Assembly (NCBI GenBank): GCA_902727935.1
Contig: CACVAX010000056.1
Span: 1-60,023 of the forward strand
Length of the DNA stretch: 60,023 bases
Source of the DNA: an uncultured Sulfurovum sp.
Lineage (GTDB): Bacteria; Campylobacterota; Campylobacteria; Campylobacterales; Sulfurovaceae
Reading direction: 5' to 3'
Shown: one piece after another, positions 1 to 9,327 of the stretch
Layout: each line of letters begins with the position of its first letter
How positions within the stretch are numbered: position 1 is the stretch's first letter
Notes under the pieces: generated by a model
Database searches by the model: none
Seen by the model: the letters and a program-made list of their open reading frames with translations, nothing else
What the model was told of the DNA's origin: nothing
Position numbers and translations under genes: made by a program

Positions 1-480
1 ACTTCTAAAGAGTTTTTGCATCATGGAAAAATAAGCGACATTAAAACCAAAGAGATTATGTATGACAACCTCAATATGATTTATGTGGAAATTCCCAAAC
101 TCAAAAAAGAGAAAAAAGATTTAAATAGCCATTTAGAGTGGTGGCTCTATGTGTTTCAAAACCTTAGCCAACTCCAAGAGATTCCCCAAGCACTCAAAGG
201 AGATGTGATTGAAAAAGCTTTTGAAAAGGCTGAATTTATCAATCTTCCGAAAGTAGAACAAGATAAATATCATAAAAACTTAAAAGTCTATAGAGACCTT
301 ATCAACTCATTAGATACAGCCCATGAGCAAGGCAAGGTTGAGGGGAAGATTGAAGGACAAATGGAAGAAAAAATAAAAATAGCTAAAAAATTAATGAATG
401 CTGATATGTCTGTAGATTTTATATCTGAAACAACGGGTTTAAGTGTTGAAGAGATAGAGGACTTAAGAAGGGAACTATAA
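1..480 (+). CDS. PD-(D/E)XK nuclease family transposase (Rpn/PDDEXK_2-like), 3' part
   Basis: The reading frame is open from the first base, so the start lies outside the window; the TTG at 16 is internal (the codons before it read T-S-K-E-F). About 159 residues are visible. The segment with 'IYVEIPKL', 'LEWWLYVFQNL' and the EGKIEGQMEEK charged helix followed by a small helical tail (VDFISETTGLSVEEIEDL) matches the C-terminal half of the PDDEXK_2 / Rpn-type recombination-promoting nuclease family, often labelled transposases. The catalytic half is not in view, so activity cannot be judged. These genes are typically mobile and multicopy. Convergent with the DUF1302 gene at 533. Family assignment is fairly confident; function is not. 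Confidence 0.7.
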   Translation, partial: TSKEFLHHGKISDIKTKEIMYDNLNMIYVEIPKLKKEKKDLNSHLEWWLYVFQNLSQLQEIPQALKGDVIEKAFEKAEFINLPKVEQDKYHKNLKVYRDLINSLDTAHEQGKVEGKIEGQMEEKIKIAKKLMNADMSVDFISETTGLSVEEIEDLRREL

Positions 481-532
481 AGTATTACCATGACTTATTT
501 CATTTCTTCTTTGTCTCATCTCAGTCAGAGCC

Positions 533-1912
533 TTAAAAACTATAACTCACATCTAAAAAAATCATATCATTATTTGAAATGGCATCAAATCGGTTTGAAC
601 CACTCATATAATCTATCAGCCCAAAGTTCGCATAAATGGCATCAGCAATATCATATTTAACCCATGCTCTTTGGAAACCACCCTCATCTAAACTTTTTCC
701 GAAAAGTGAAATAAGATAATTGGCATGAATGGTTGCATTTTTAAAGTCAGAAGTAACACGAAAAGCATGTTGATAAGTATCTTCATTCACATCCAAATAC
801 TCATTTTTAAGTTGCTTATCATAGCCATGTAGTTTTCTTAAGGAAGCATCATAAGAGATAAGTGTGTCAGCTATGCCGTTATACTCCAAGCCTAAAAGCC
901 CATCAGTTCTTTTAAACTCTTTTTGTCCCGTTGTTGCGTATTTCAATCCATCAAAATGTGCTAATTCAGATTTGAGTAACCATGAACCATTCAAAATATT
1001 AAACGCCGTTCCCAACATGCTTACTTTGTCATGCTGTAGTTTTCCATTGGCAAAATAGCCTGTGTCATCACGAAGTTGTGCAGCGTAAAAGTTGGCATCC
1101 CATCCAGAAAATTCTGCTCCAATACTTAAGGCAGGGAGAGTATCGTCATAATCTTCATTACTTGGTAGTGAAGTTGATGACATATTAAAAACCGAACCAG
1201 CAGGAGGATTTTTAGAGAAGCGTTGCTCCACTACAGCCATAGGTGTTATTCGCCAGTCATCTATAAAATAATCAAACTTTGCCATGGCTACAGGTAGACG
1301 CAAATCTTCAATATCTACCAATCCTGGAAGACGATTGTCCAAAGGATTTAAAACATCGGTAATACGAATGGTATCAGAACGCCCCCAAACAACGACTTGA
1401 CGTCCCAACTTCATATCTAAGTTATGGGCTAATGCACCTTCAATATAAGTATCAAAAAGCTCTACTTCACTCTCTAAGTCATCCAACTCATCTTTGGTAT
1501 ACTTTTCACGTCCTCGTAAACTATAAATCGCATCATAATAGGCTTTGGCATTGGTTTTAAATTTAAAACCATTGTCAAACTTATACTCATAATCTAAAAG
1601 CAGTGAACTCTTAAGTGAAGAGAAGTTATCATGAGGACTATCAGCCCCATAAGCGTAAGTAGTTTGTTCGGTGAGCCTACCTGTTAATCCTCCATGTTTT
1701 TCTTCAACTTCTGTTTTAGGTAATGAAATCGTCCTTACCTCATCATCAAAGCCATCCATAATGTTATCTTTAACAAGGTCTACTTTTTTAATTTGGGGTT
1801 CATCATCAAAACCTTCCAATGCTTCGTTTAAGGTTTCTGCATTAAGTGTTGAAAGTAAAAGTAATACGCTTATGAATCCTCGGCTAAAACTGACCTTACT
1901 ATTGTCGAGCAT
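533..1912 (-). CDS. DUF1302-type outer-membrane beta-barrel protein
   Basis: 459 residues with an N-terminal signal peptide (hydrophobic core around residues 13-25, cleavage after LNA). It has two short acidic GFDDE repeats near residues 34 and 53, then long alternating aromatic/polar strands and a terminal VSYSF typical of outer-membrane barrels. The segment 'DMKLGRQVVVWGRSDTIRITDVLNPLD' resembles DUF1302 family members. Such proteins are regularly encoded with LolA-like (DUF1329/PF17131-type) proteins and MMPL transporters, exactly as here. The gene starts 1 nt after the stop of the LolA-like gene, so it is the last cistron of the lipid operon. Inferred role: the outer-membrane component of a lipid or hydrophobic-substrate transport route. 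The substrate is unknown. Confidence 0.75.
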   Translation of the reverse strand: MLDNSKVSFSRGFISVLLLLSTLNAETLNEALEGFDDEPQIKKVDLVKDNIMDGFDDEVRTISLPKTEVEEKHGGLTGRLTEQTTYAYGADSPHDNFSSLKSSLLLDYEYKFDNGFKFKTNAKAYYDAIYSLRGREKYTKDELDDLESEVELFDTYIEGALAHNLDMKLGRQVVVWGRSDTIRITDVLNPLDNRLPGLVDIEDLRLPVAMAKFDYFIDDWRITPMAVVEQRFSKNPPAGSVFNMSSTSLPSNEDYDDTLPALSIGAEFSGWDANFYAAQLRDDTGYFANGKLQHDKVSMLGTAFNILNGSWLLKSELAHFDGLKYATTGQKEFKRTDGLLGLEYNGIADTLISYDASLRKLHGYDKQLKNEYLDVNEDTYQHAFRVTSDFKNATIHANYLISLFGKSLDEGGFQRAWVKYDIADAIYANFGLIDYMSGSNRFDAISNNDMIFLDVSYSF

Positions 1913-1913
1913 T

Positions 1914-2717
1914 TTATAGACCTTTTTCTATCCGTCTTGTTGTAAATACATTGTCATCAATACTACCATTTAACGTTACATTTGAAAAACTCAAAACAGT
2001 CTTATGTAAAGTACGTGTTCCTTTTTTAGTGGTCATGGTCATCTCATCTATTAGCCAAATACCATTCTCTTCATGTATTTTTTTAACATCAAGGTATTTC
2101 TTCTTTCCATCTGTTAAAAAATTAATGGCACGAATCACCATATGATTGTCTTTTCGAACAATCGCAATGCTTTTTTCATAATCTGATTCATCAATTACTT
2201 TTTGATTTCTAGGTGTTGACTCTATCATCCATGCTGGGTGACCATAAACTTCTGTCTCTTTAAGCAATTTAAAATCGTAATTTTCCAAATCTCTGTCGGT
2301 CATGTCAAAGTAAGAAAAATCTGACCCCATAAAACTTGAACTCTTATCAGCTGAAGGAATTCTTTTTGTTTTTTTGAGTGCTGGTAGATACAACCATTGG
2401 TCATCATCTTTAGCAGAATCATCATAGTCATAGGTTAAAAAAGCTGTATTTTTAACATCTGAAGGGCTTTTAAAGAACATGGTTCTATGGCTGTCTTCTC
2501 CAAAATCTTTAGTATACGATTTTAAATCACGGGTTCGTTCATCTCCATTTTTATCTATAAGTAGCATTAGCATATCTTGCTCTAAAGTTTTACCATCATC
2601 TCGTGCATCCACTTTTTCCATAATGGTTCTGGCTTCTGCATCGTCTGCTACAATAGGGTTTGTACTTAAAAGTGTTGCACCAACACCCAGTAAAAATAAT
2701 AATTTTTGTGCTTTCAT
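1914..2717 (-). CDS. LolA-like outer-membrane lipoprotein-sorting protein (PF17131-like)
   Basis: 267 residues; signal peptide ending near IVADDA (residues 1-25). The body has the features of the outer-membrane lipoprotein-sorting family: DQWLYLPALKKTKRI, SSSFMGSDFSYFDM and 'YGHPAWMIESTP' motifs in the middle of the chain. The family has a LolA/LolB-like half-barrel that binds acyl chains in the periplasm. It sits between the MMPL transporter (20-nt gap) and DUF1302 (1-nt gap). Inferred role: periplasmic carrier of the lipid substrate between the inner-membrane RND pump and the outer-membrane barrel. It is not the housekeeping LolA, which lacks the WLYLPALKK signature. Confidence 0.8.
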   Translation of the reverse strand: MKAQKLLFLLGVGATLLSTNPIVADDAEARTIMEKVDARDDGKTLEQDMLMLLIDKNGDERTRDLKSYTKDFGEDSHRTMFFKSPSDVKNTAFLTYDYDDSAKDDDQWLYLPALKKTKRIPSADKSSSFMGSDFSYFDMTDRDLENYDFKLLKETEVYGHPAWMIESTPRNQKVIDESDYEKSIAIVRKDNHMVIRAINFLTDGKKKYLDVKKIHEENGIWLIDEMTMTTKKGTRTLHKTVLSFSNVTLNGSIDDNVFTTRRIEKGL

Positions 2718-2737
2718 TTTTTATATCCTTTAAAAAT

Positions 2738-5137
2738 TTATTTAATCCAACCACGTTTCGCAGCGACTATCATCAATGCTGGTGCTAAAAGCAAGTCAGA
2801 TAACAGGGCAAATACAATGACTGACCCTGTTAATATACCAAAGTTTTGTACAGAGATCATGTAGGCTGCAATATAAGCATAAAATCCAAGTGCTAATACT
2901 AGAGTTGTAATCACCATGGCTTTTCCTGTGGTATAAAATGTCTGCTCTATGGCTTTAGCTGCGTCTCCACTTTCTAAATAGTATCGCTTAAAGTTGTGCA
3001 TAAAATGTATGGTATCATCCACAGCCAAACCAATGGCAATAGACCCAATAAGTAGCGTAAACATATCAAGAGGCATCTTTGCCAAATACATAATAAGTAA
3101 GCCCATAATAATTGGGGTTAAATTTGGAATCATACTCAAAAGCCCCAATCTCGCTGAACCTAAAATTAGCATCATCATAAATGTAATAGCAATACCTGCA
3201 ATGGTATAACTGAATACTGAAGAGTTAATAGAGTTTGAAAAAGTATTTATAAGTAAAGGAACCATTCCTGTCGTCTCCACTCTCTCATCTGGAAAACTCT
3301 TTTTCACTTCAGTTCTTACATAGTTCAAAACGTTTACAGCTTCAATACTGTCCGTCCATGGTAACTTAACCGTGACCCTTGCTTTTGAAAATTGACTGTC
3401 TACCACATCTTCAAGGTCATCAGAACCAGAGTTTTCAAAAAGCAATAACTCTTGAGAAACTAAGTTTCCTTCTTTGGGAATGGTATAAAACGCCTCTTTA
3501 TTTTCATGTAAAGCCCTATTGGTCTCTTTGACAATGGTTGCCAAAGAAACCACTTTACCAATATGCGTAAACTCATCTTGATACGCTTCTAATTTATCTG
3601 AAAAAGCATTGAGCCTCTCTAGTTTTTCAGAATTAACCCACCCATTCTCTTTGCCTGTATCTATCACAATCTCAATGGTGACCGAACCATTCATTTTTTC
3701 ATCGATAACTTCGGTTGACACTCTATTAATGTTATCTGGTTGAAACCATTTTAAAGGATTATGCGATAAATTCACTTGGGTTGCTGCCATAAGCGAAAGA
3801 GCTACGATTAAGAAGCTTCCTACGAGTACAGCTTTGGTATGTCGTACAGGAATGACAGCCAATTTTTTCATAAGCTTATCAATTTTACCTGCTTGAATTT
3901 TTGCTTTTGGTTTTAATTTAGTAATGCTCAAAAGTGCTGGTAATAAGGTCAAAGTTAAAATAAGCGAAACCATGACCCCTACAGCAGCAAAAATTCCCAA
4001 ATCGGAAATGGGAGCAACTTCTGATCCTGCAAATGACCCAACCCCAATGGCTGTGGTTACCGAAGTCATGGCAATGGCTAAACCAGAATGCCTTAAAGCA
4101 TAAGAGAGTGCTTGTTTTCTACTGCCATGTTTATTAAACTGGTCAAAGAAAATAGATAAAATATGCACCGTTGCACCCACTGAAACAGCCAATAATAAGG
4201 ATGGTACAATTTGTGTAGGTAATTTAAAAGCAACTCCTGTCCACGCCATTGTTCCTACGGTGGCAAGTAACGAAAAAAGAATGACCAAGAGAGGGTAAAA
4301 CACAGCCGACAAACGTCTGAAGACCACAAAAAGAAAAACCAAAATAATTAAAAAAGTAATACGCATAAATTTCTGCATGTCTGCACGCATTTGTGCTTTA
4401 AGTGCATTGTTCACAGCTGGAGAACCTGCAATATAAATCTCTAAACCTTTAGCACGATATTTATCAGCAATACTGTTAATGGTTTTTAATAATTCTTGGT
4501 TTTCTTGATCACTTAAAAATTCTTTGTTCAGCACAGAGTTTTGCGTCGATTCATCTCCAAAACCTTCAGAAAATTCATCTTCTACAGAAAATTCTTTTTG
4601 TCCTTTATGAGAATAAGCATCTGTTTCAATAACAATGGTGGTCATTTTAGCATCTTGGCTTATAAATAAATCTTTATAAAAGTGCGAACTCATGGCACGT
4701 TCTTTTATTTGAGCTACTTCTTCTTGGGTGCTAGGGAAAGGTTCAAGTAGGTCATCGGTGATGAGCTTGTCTCCTTCTCCTCTTGTATTTCGGACATTGT
4801 ACAAAGAGGTGATGTCATCAAGATAAGGAACATTCGATTCTAACTCTTTATGAAGGTTTTTTAATTGATTTAAAAAATCCAATGAAAATATATTATCATT
4901 TTGAATGGCTATCATAATACGTTCATCACGACCAAACTGTTCTCTAAAATTATTATACGTTAAAAGAACAGGGTCATCCTCATGCATAAAACCTTCTGTT
5001 GAGGTATCCATTTTTATTTGAGGTACATGTGAAATAGGAAAAGCGAGAAGAACAGCTAAAACAAGAAGAATTTTAAAAGGATTATCATGAATATATGAGC
5101 CAAATTGACCCATAATATTTTCGAGCTTTTGATGCAT
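2738..5137 (-). CDS. MMPL/RND family transporter
   Basis: 799 residues. Architecture is a duplicated RND fold: one TM helix near residues 22-40, a periplasmic loop, five helices at about 258-405, a second lone helix near 435-450, a second loop, and five helices at about 640-790. The motif GLAVDDTIHFMH in the second half is characteristic of MMPL/HpnN/SSD-type transporters. Good ribosome-binding site: GGAG 7 nt before the ATG. Followed 20 nt later by the LolA-like protein. Family members move lipids or hydrophobic molecules across or out of the inner membrane using proton flux. The context (lipase, FadL, acyl synthetase) argues for a fatty-acyl substrate, but direction of transport cannot be told from sequence. 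Confidence 0.85.
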   Translation of the reverse strand: MHQKLENIMGQFGSYIHDNPFKILLVLAVLLAFPISHVPQIKMDTSTEGFMHEDDPVLLTYNNFREQFGRDERIMIAIQNDNIFSLDFLNQLKNLHKELESNVPYLDDITSLYNVRNTRGEGDKLITDDLLEPFPSTQEEVAQIKERAMSSHFYKDLFISQDAKMTTIVIETDAYSHKGQKEFSVEDEFSEGFGDESTQNSVLNKEFLSDQENQELLKTINSIADKYRAKGLEIYIAGSPAVNNALKAQMRADMQKFMRITFLIILVFLFVVFRRLSAVFYPLLVILFSLLATVGTMAWTGVAFKLPTQIVPSLLLAVSVGATVHILSIFFDQFNKHGSRKQALSYALRHSGLAIAMTSVTTAIGVGSFAGSEVAPISDLGIFAAVGVMVSLILTLTLLPALLSITKLKPKAKIQAGKIDKLMKKLAVIPVRHTKAVLVGSFLIVALSLMAATQVNLSHNPLKWFQPDNINRVSTEVIDEKMNGSVTIEIVIDTGKENGWVNSEKLERLNAFSDKLEAYQDEFTHIGKVVSLATIVKETNRALHENKEAFYTIPKEGNLVSQELLLFENSGSDDLEDVVDSQFSKARVTVKLPWTDSIEAVNVLNYVRTEVKKSFPDERVETTGMVPLLINTFSNSINSSVFSYTIAGIAITFMMMLILGSARLGLLSMIPNLTPIIMGLLIMYLAKMPLDMFTLLIGSIAIGLAVDDTIHFMHNFKRYYLESGDAAKAIEQTFYTTGKAMVITTLVLALGFYAYIAAYMISVQNFGILTGSVIVFALLSDLLLAPALMIVAAKRGWIK

Positions 5138-5169
5138 TAAGACTCCATTAATTTAAGAAATAAGAAAAC

Positions 5170-5175
5170 ATTATA
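5170..5175 (-). promoter_or_regulatory. Possible -10 box upstream of the MMPL gene
   Basis: On the minus strand TATAAT lies 33 nt before the MMPL start, inside the 100-nt gap that separates it from the acyl synthetase gene. No convincing -35 is visible, which is usual for Campylobacterota sigma-70 promoters. If used, it would let MMPL-LolA-DUF1302 be expressed separately from the lipase-FadL-synthetase half. Confidence 0.3.
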
Positions 5176-5237
5176 TTGCTTAAACGCTTAGGCTATCTTG
5201 AATAAATAGTCTATTTTAGACCACTTGGTACAATATA

Positions 5238-6773
5238 CTAAAGATGTTCTTCTTTTAATGCCCTTTTCAACACTTTTCCTGTGGCATTTTTAGGTAAAGA
5301 ATCTATAATATGTACTTGTTTTGGTATTTTAAAATTGGCTAAATTAGCTCTTAAATGTTTTTTTAATTCACCCAACTCAATATGCTCTACACCCTCTTCT
5401 AACTCTATATAAGCAATTGGGATTTCACCACTTTTCTCATCTGGAATACCAATAACAGCCGAAACAGCCACACCTTTAAAGCCATCGATAACTTCTTCAA
5501 GTTCACGAGGATAAATGTTAATGCCCTTAGAGATAACAAGGTCTTTTTTTCTGTCTACAATATAGAGAAAATCCTCTTCATCCATATAACCCATATCCCC
5601 TGTAAGTAACCACCCTTTAATAATGGTCTCATCAGTTACTTCAGGACGATTCAGATAGCCAAGCATAACATTTTCACCTTTCACAATAATATCACCCACT
5701 TCACCTCTAACTAACTCTAGCATATTCTCATCTACAATTTTTATCTCATAGCCATAAAGAGCTGTTCCTACCGATTTTGGTTTTTGTTTTTCAATAGGAT
5801 TAATCGAAACAGCAGGTGACGCTTCACTTAAACCATAGCCTTCTAAAAGCGTACTGCGTTTAAACTTTTGCTGCATCCCTTCAAGTGTTTTAGCTTGTAA
5901 AGCTGCTGCCCCTGAAACAAAAATACGTACCTTGTTAAACCACATAAAGTACCAAGGAAGTTTTGCTTTAACCAAAGCATTGTAAACATCAGGAATACCC
6001 AAAAAGATAGTAACCCGTTTAATAAGTACCTGCTTAAAAATATTAGAAAAAGGTTTTAATGACTTCACAATAACAGCACTTGCCCCAAGATAAAGAGGCA
6101 TAATCACCCCAATGGCAAAGGTAAAAGAGTGAAACATTGGAAGAAATACAACAATACGGTCTTTCGAACTGGCATTAACATGTAAGCCACCTCCATGTGC
6201 ATTGGAAAAAATATTTCTCGCACTTAACATCGCTCCCTTAGGTTTTCCTGTTGTGCCAGAAGTATAAATGATGGTAGCTAAAGCGTCAATATTAACAAAT
6301 ACAGCTTCCACACTTTCAGGAAAAGAAAAAACTTCTTCAAAAGAGAGATGATCTAAACTATTACCTGCATAACCACCTTCCCAAATGGTAAACGCTAACA
6401 AAGATTGAACCTCATTACTAGAAACAACTTGGTCATAAATCACTGAAGAAAAAAGTGCTTTAGCACCTGAATCTTCTAAAATATACGCCAACTCACCCTC
6501 TTTTAAAAACGTATTAATGGGTACTGAAACAGCTCCCAATTTAGAAATAGCAAAAATAGCATAAATAAACTCTGCAGAGTTACGCATAAACAAGGCAACT
6601 TTATCCCCTTGTTTTATGCCTCTACTGGATAAATAAGCTGCCAAAACATCAGCACGTTCACGAATTTTGGCATAAGATACTTTTTCATCTCCTACAAAAA
6701 GTGCTGTTTTATTGCCTCTTCTTTTGGATTGCGTTAAGATAAGGTCATAAAAACCTGTAAATAAATACTCCAT
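5238..6773 (-). CDS. Long-chain fatty-acid CoA ligase-like AMP-binding enzyme
   Basis: 511 residues from the preferred start. ANL-superfamily adenylate-forming enzyme: P-loop YTSGTTGKPKG near residue 170, A5-type motif LLEGYGLSEASP in the middle, GWLLTGDMGYMD and the hinge DRKKDLVISKGINIYPREL, and a C-terminal catalytic Lys in the context PKNATGKVLKR. It activates a carboxylic acid with ATP and transfers it to CoA (or a carrier protein). The open frame also allows ATG at 6794, overlapping the FadL gene by 20 nt. I prefer ATG at 6773, which begins 1 nt after the FadL stop and matches where homologues begin (MEYLFTG). Translationally coupled to fadL, fitting activation of imported fatty acids. 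Chain-length preference is inferred from neighbours only. Confidence 0.88.
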   Translation of the reverse strand: MEYLFTGFYDLILTQSKRRGNKTALFVGDEKVSYAKIRERADVLAAYLSSRGIKQGDKVALFMRNSAEFIYAIFAISKLGAVSVPINTFLKEGELAYILEDSGAKALFSSVIYDQVVSSNEVQSLLAFTIWEGGYAGNSLDHLSFEEVFSFPESVEAVFVNIDALATIIYTSGTTGKPKGAMLSARNIFSNAHGGGLHVNASSKDRIVVFLPMFHSFTFAIGVIMPLYLGASAVIVKSLKPFSNIFKQVLIKRVTIFLGIPDVYNALVKAKLPWYFMWFNKVRIFVSGAAALQAKTLEGMQQKFKRSTLLEGYGLSEASPAVSINPIEKQKPKSVGTALYGYEIKIVDENMLELVRGEVGDIIVKGENVMLGYLNRPEVTDETIIKGWLLTGDMGYMDEEDFLYIVDRKKDLVISKGINIYPRELEEVIDGFKGVAVSAVIGIPDEKSGEIPIAYIELEEGVEHIELGELKKHLRANLANFKIPKQVHIIDSLPKNATGKVLKRALKEEHL

Positions 6774-6774
6774 C

Positions 6775-8019
6775 TTAAAAGGTGTAGCCCACACCTACAG
6801 TTAATAAGTCTGCACCACCTTCTGTAAACTTACCAATAATTCCATGACTATTAGCCTCTGCTGCACTGACGGTTAAAGACTCTTTTTCATCATGTAAATA
6901 AGCTATTCCATAAGAGAGATTTTCATTGGCTTTAATACGAACCCCAATACTATAAATATCAGCATCAGAATCTGGTAACTCATAAGAAGCATGTTTTACA
7001 GGTAAAGGTGTTTCATCTTTGGCATACCCAGCCATCAAAGTAACACGGGGTGTTACTTTGGCTGTAAGTCCGAGCCTAAAGGTATCTGTATCTCCCCAAT
7101 CTCTGGCTTTAGCATCATCAAAAGATGTAACTAAAGCCGATTGGATAGGCGTTCCATACTCAAAATTTAACTCCTTATAAGCTGACCAATAGGTTTTTTC
7201 ATAAACGAGTTCTAACGTATATTTATCTAACCATGTTTTACTTATAGCCAAATTTAAAGCTGCAGGAAGAGGCACGGTTACCGAAGCATCGTATTGATTT
7301 CCAACCCCTAAAAGATAAAGGTTAGCTTCACCCTCTTCTCCCAAATCAATATTGGAGCGATAAGTTACAGCCATATTAATGTCAGAAGTGGGTTTGTAAG
7401 TCATGGCAAGGTTATACCCAAACTCTACGGTATCACCTTCCATCTCTCTTTTAATCGGTTTAACTGTGCCTGTTCCATCACTTTTTACAATACCTTCTGA
7501 ATAAATTAATCGTAAACCACCTCCCACGGCAAAATTGTTTGATACTTTATAAGAAGCCACAGGATTAACCTCAATCACTTTTAAGGTAAACTCTTCAGCA
7601 GCAATCTTTTGATGTCCACTCTCCCAACGTTTGGTTAAGCCACCTGGCACGGTTAAACTCGCACCCCATCGAAAATTGTCGATGGGTTTTGCCACATAGT
7701 GCATAAAAGGAAGTTGTAAATTTTCTATTTCAGATTTATTATTCGCTGGATAAATTTCTGTTGCAGAATAGGCTTGTACTCCCTCATACTCATTTCTGGG
7801 TAAATGAGCCCAAGTAAGACCCACTTCGGCAAACTGTGCATCTTCCATAAAAGCCATATTCGCTGGGTTAAAATAAGCCGTATCAGCACCTTGGGTATGT
7901 GCCACATAAGCTGCCCCCAATGCCATAGAATTAATGGATTGTTCTGGTACTTTATACCCAGCAGCCATCAGCAAAGAACTTGTCATAACACTCAATAAAA
8001 CTGTTTTTTTCATCATCAT
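6775..8019 (-). CDS. OmpP1/FadL-family outer-membrane fatty-acid channel
   Basis: 414 residues with signal peptide (cleavage after LLMAA). The mature N-terminus 'GYKVPEQSINSMALGAAYVAHTQGADTAYFNPANMAF' is the FadL hallmark: a plug segment with the NPA motif. The remainder is an alternating barrel sequence ending VGVGYTF with a terminal Phe, as needed for BAM insertion. FadL-type channels take long-chain fatty acids or other hydrophobic molecules through the outer membrane by lateral diffusion. It lies 3 nt after the lipase stop and is coupled to the acyl synthetase. Together these three encode release, uptake and activation of fatty acids. Confidence 0.9.
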   Translation of the reverse strand: MMMKKTVLLSVMTSSLLMAAGYKVPEQSINSMALGAAYVAHTQGADTAYFNPANMAFMEDAQFAEVGLTWAHLPRNEYEGVQAYSATEIYPANNKSEIENLQLPFMHYVAKPIDNFRWGASLTVPGGLTKRWESGHQKIAAEEFTLKVIEVNPVASYKVSNNFAVGGGLRLIYSEGIVKSDGTGTVKPIKREMEGDTVEFGYNLAMTYKPTSDINMAVTYRSNIDLGEEGEANLYLLGVGNQYDASVTVPLPAALNLAISKTWLDKYTLELVYEKTYWSAYKELNFEYGTPIQSALVTSFDDAKARDWGDTDTFRLGLTAKVTPRVTLMAGYAKDETPLPVKHASYELPDSDADIYSIGVRIKANENLSYGIAYLHDEKESLTVSAAEANSHGIIGKFTEGGADLLTVGVGYTF

Positions 8020-8022
8020 TTC

Positions 8023-9279
8023 CTAATAACCTTTCGTCGCTTTTCTAACTTGGGCAAATATACCTGTTGTCACTTGATATGCTGGTGTGGCACATGCTCC
8101 ATGGGTCATATTAATATCTAAACCCAATGTTTTTTCCACAGGAATAAGAGAAACCGAACTCGCACCCATGGCTGTCATTGTTCCCTCTGTAAGCTGAGAA
8201 ATGGCATAAGGAATAACATCATCCCCTTCACAATGCACCAATTTTACAGCACTTACTGGTGTCCATGTATGTAAATTATTATTCGTCATGGCTTCTCTAA
8301 ACCAGTTCGTAGTATTGATAAAGTAATCATTTACAAAAGAAGAAAGAAAGAGTCCAGTTGAACCTGTGGTATCATAAGTTAATTCTGGATCAATCTGTGT
8401 TCTGTCTAAATCACCATTAAAAAGGCTTGGTAATTTTGAAGCATAAGGTTCATTGATGATTGCATTAACTGCTTGACTATTAGCCTTAGCATAAGCGTAA
8501 CCAACATTGGCAATAAACGAGGGAACACCTATTTTAGCTTGACTCAATACCCCATCAGCCATCGCTTTTAAAGCATACGGTCCAGCCATTGGGGCAGCCA
8601 TCGAGACGCTTAAGTCACTCAACGCCTCTTCTTCTATTTTTTTCAACGTTGCCATGGCAGCATAACCACCTTCAGAATAACCTGTTAAAAAGAGTTGATT
8701 ATTGAGCGTAATGTTATTATCTCCTGCAAAGACTTTAACCTGCTTAATAAAATCTACCGTCGCATTGGCTAAAGAGTCTTTTAAAACAAAAGGATGATAA
8801 TGTTCTTTAGAATCCCCAAACCCAATATAATCAGGTTGAAGTGTCGCAAACCCACCCAATGAAGTTAGTAAAATAGCCGAACCATCAGGTGCACCATTGG
8901 CATCAGCTATCACCGAAGGAGCTTCTTTGTTGGCAAAAATAGTACCATGGTCATCACTCACCATAGATAATCCACCAAAAGGCACAACCTGTCCATGCAG
9001 TACAGGAGGAATCACAAAAAGCCCAGAAGCTTTTACCTCATTACCCTCTTCATCGGTTGTGGTGTAGGGTACTTTATAGGCTTTATAGCCATACACGGTG
9101 GTATTAATGTCGACCACACCTTTTTCTACTAAACTTTTTTTCATGGCTACTGCTGAAAAGTTGACGACCAATTCGCCCCCTTTTACCTCTTCGTTACTGG
9201 GTTGATGTAATCCATCACCACATCCGACCATAAGCCATAGAGCTAAGAGCATTGCTCCTGTTTTAATTGTTTGTTTCAT
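8023..9279 (-). CDS. Lipoprotein lipase/esterase (alpha/beta hydrolase)
   Basis: 418 residues. Lipoprotein signal with lipobox LMVGC (Cys20). Alpha/beta-hydrolase with nucleophile elbow GYSEGG (Ser202), probable acid in EGDDVIPY (Asp353/354) and His393 in MTHGAC, so a full triad is present. The layout resembles secretory lipase / prolyl-oligopeptidase-like esterases. Strong Shine-Dalgarno (AAAGGAGG) just before the ATG. First gene of the six-gene lipid run; the nfo gene lies 48 nt upstream on the same strand. Inferred role: surface- or periplasm-anchored hydrolysis of esters or triacylglycerols to feed the adjacent FadL channel. A polyester or other ester substrate is also possible. Confidence 0.82.
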   Translation of the reverse strand: MKQTIKTGAMLLALWLMVGCGDGLHQPSNEEVKGGELVVNFSAVAMKKSLVEKGVVDINTTVYGYKAYKVPYTTTDEEGNEVKASGLFVIPPVLHGQVVPFGGLSMVSDDHGTIFANKEAPSVIADANGAPDGSAILLTSLGGFATLQPDYIGFGDSKEHYHPFVLKDSLANATVDFIKQVKVFAGDNNITLNNQLFLTGYSEGGYAAMATLKKIEEEALSDLSVSMAAPMAGPYALKAMADGVLSQAKIGVPSFIANVGYAYAKANSQAVNAIINEPYASKLPSLFNGDLDRTQIDPELTYDTTGSTGLFLSSFVNDYFINTTNWFREAMTNNNLHTWTPVSAVKLVHCEGDDVIPYAISQLTEGTMTAMGASSVSLIPVEKTLGLDINMTHGACATPAYQVTTGIFAQVRKATKGY

Positions 9280-9327
9280 TTTTCCTCCTTTTAAAATTGA
9301 AAATGATTGTTTACTTCTGAATAAAAA

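Noticed and set aside
2738-5137. The two MMPL genes as a recent duplication
   Set aside because: Their sequences differ throughout apart from family motifs such as DDTIH, and their operon partners are different.
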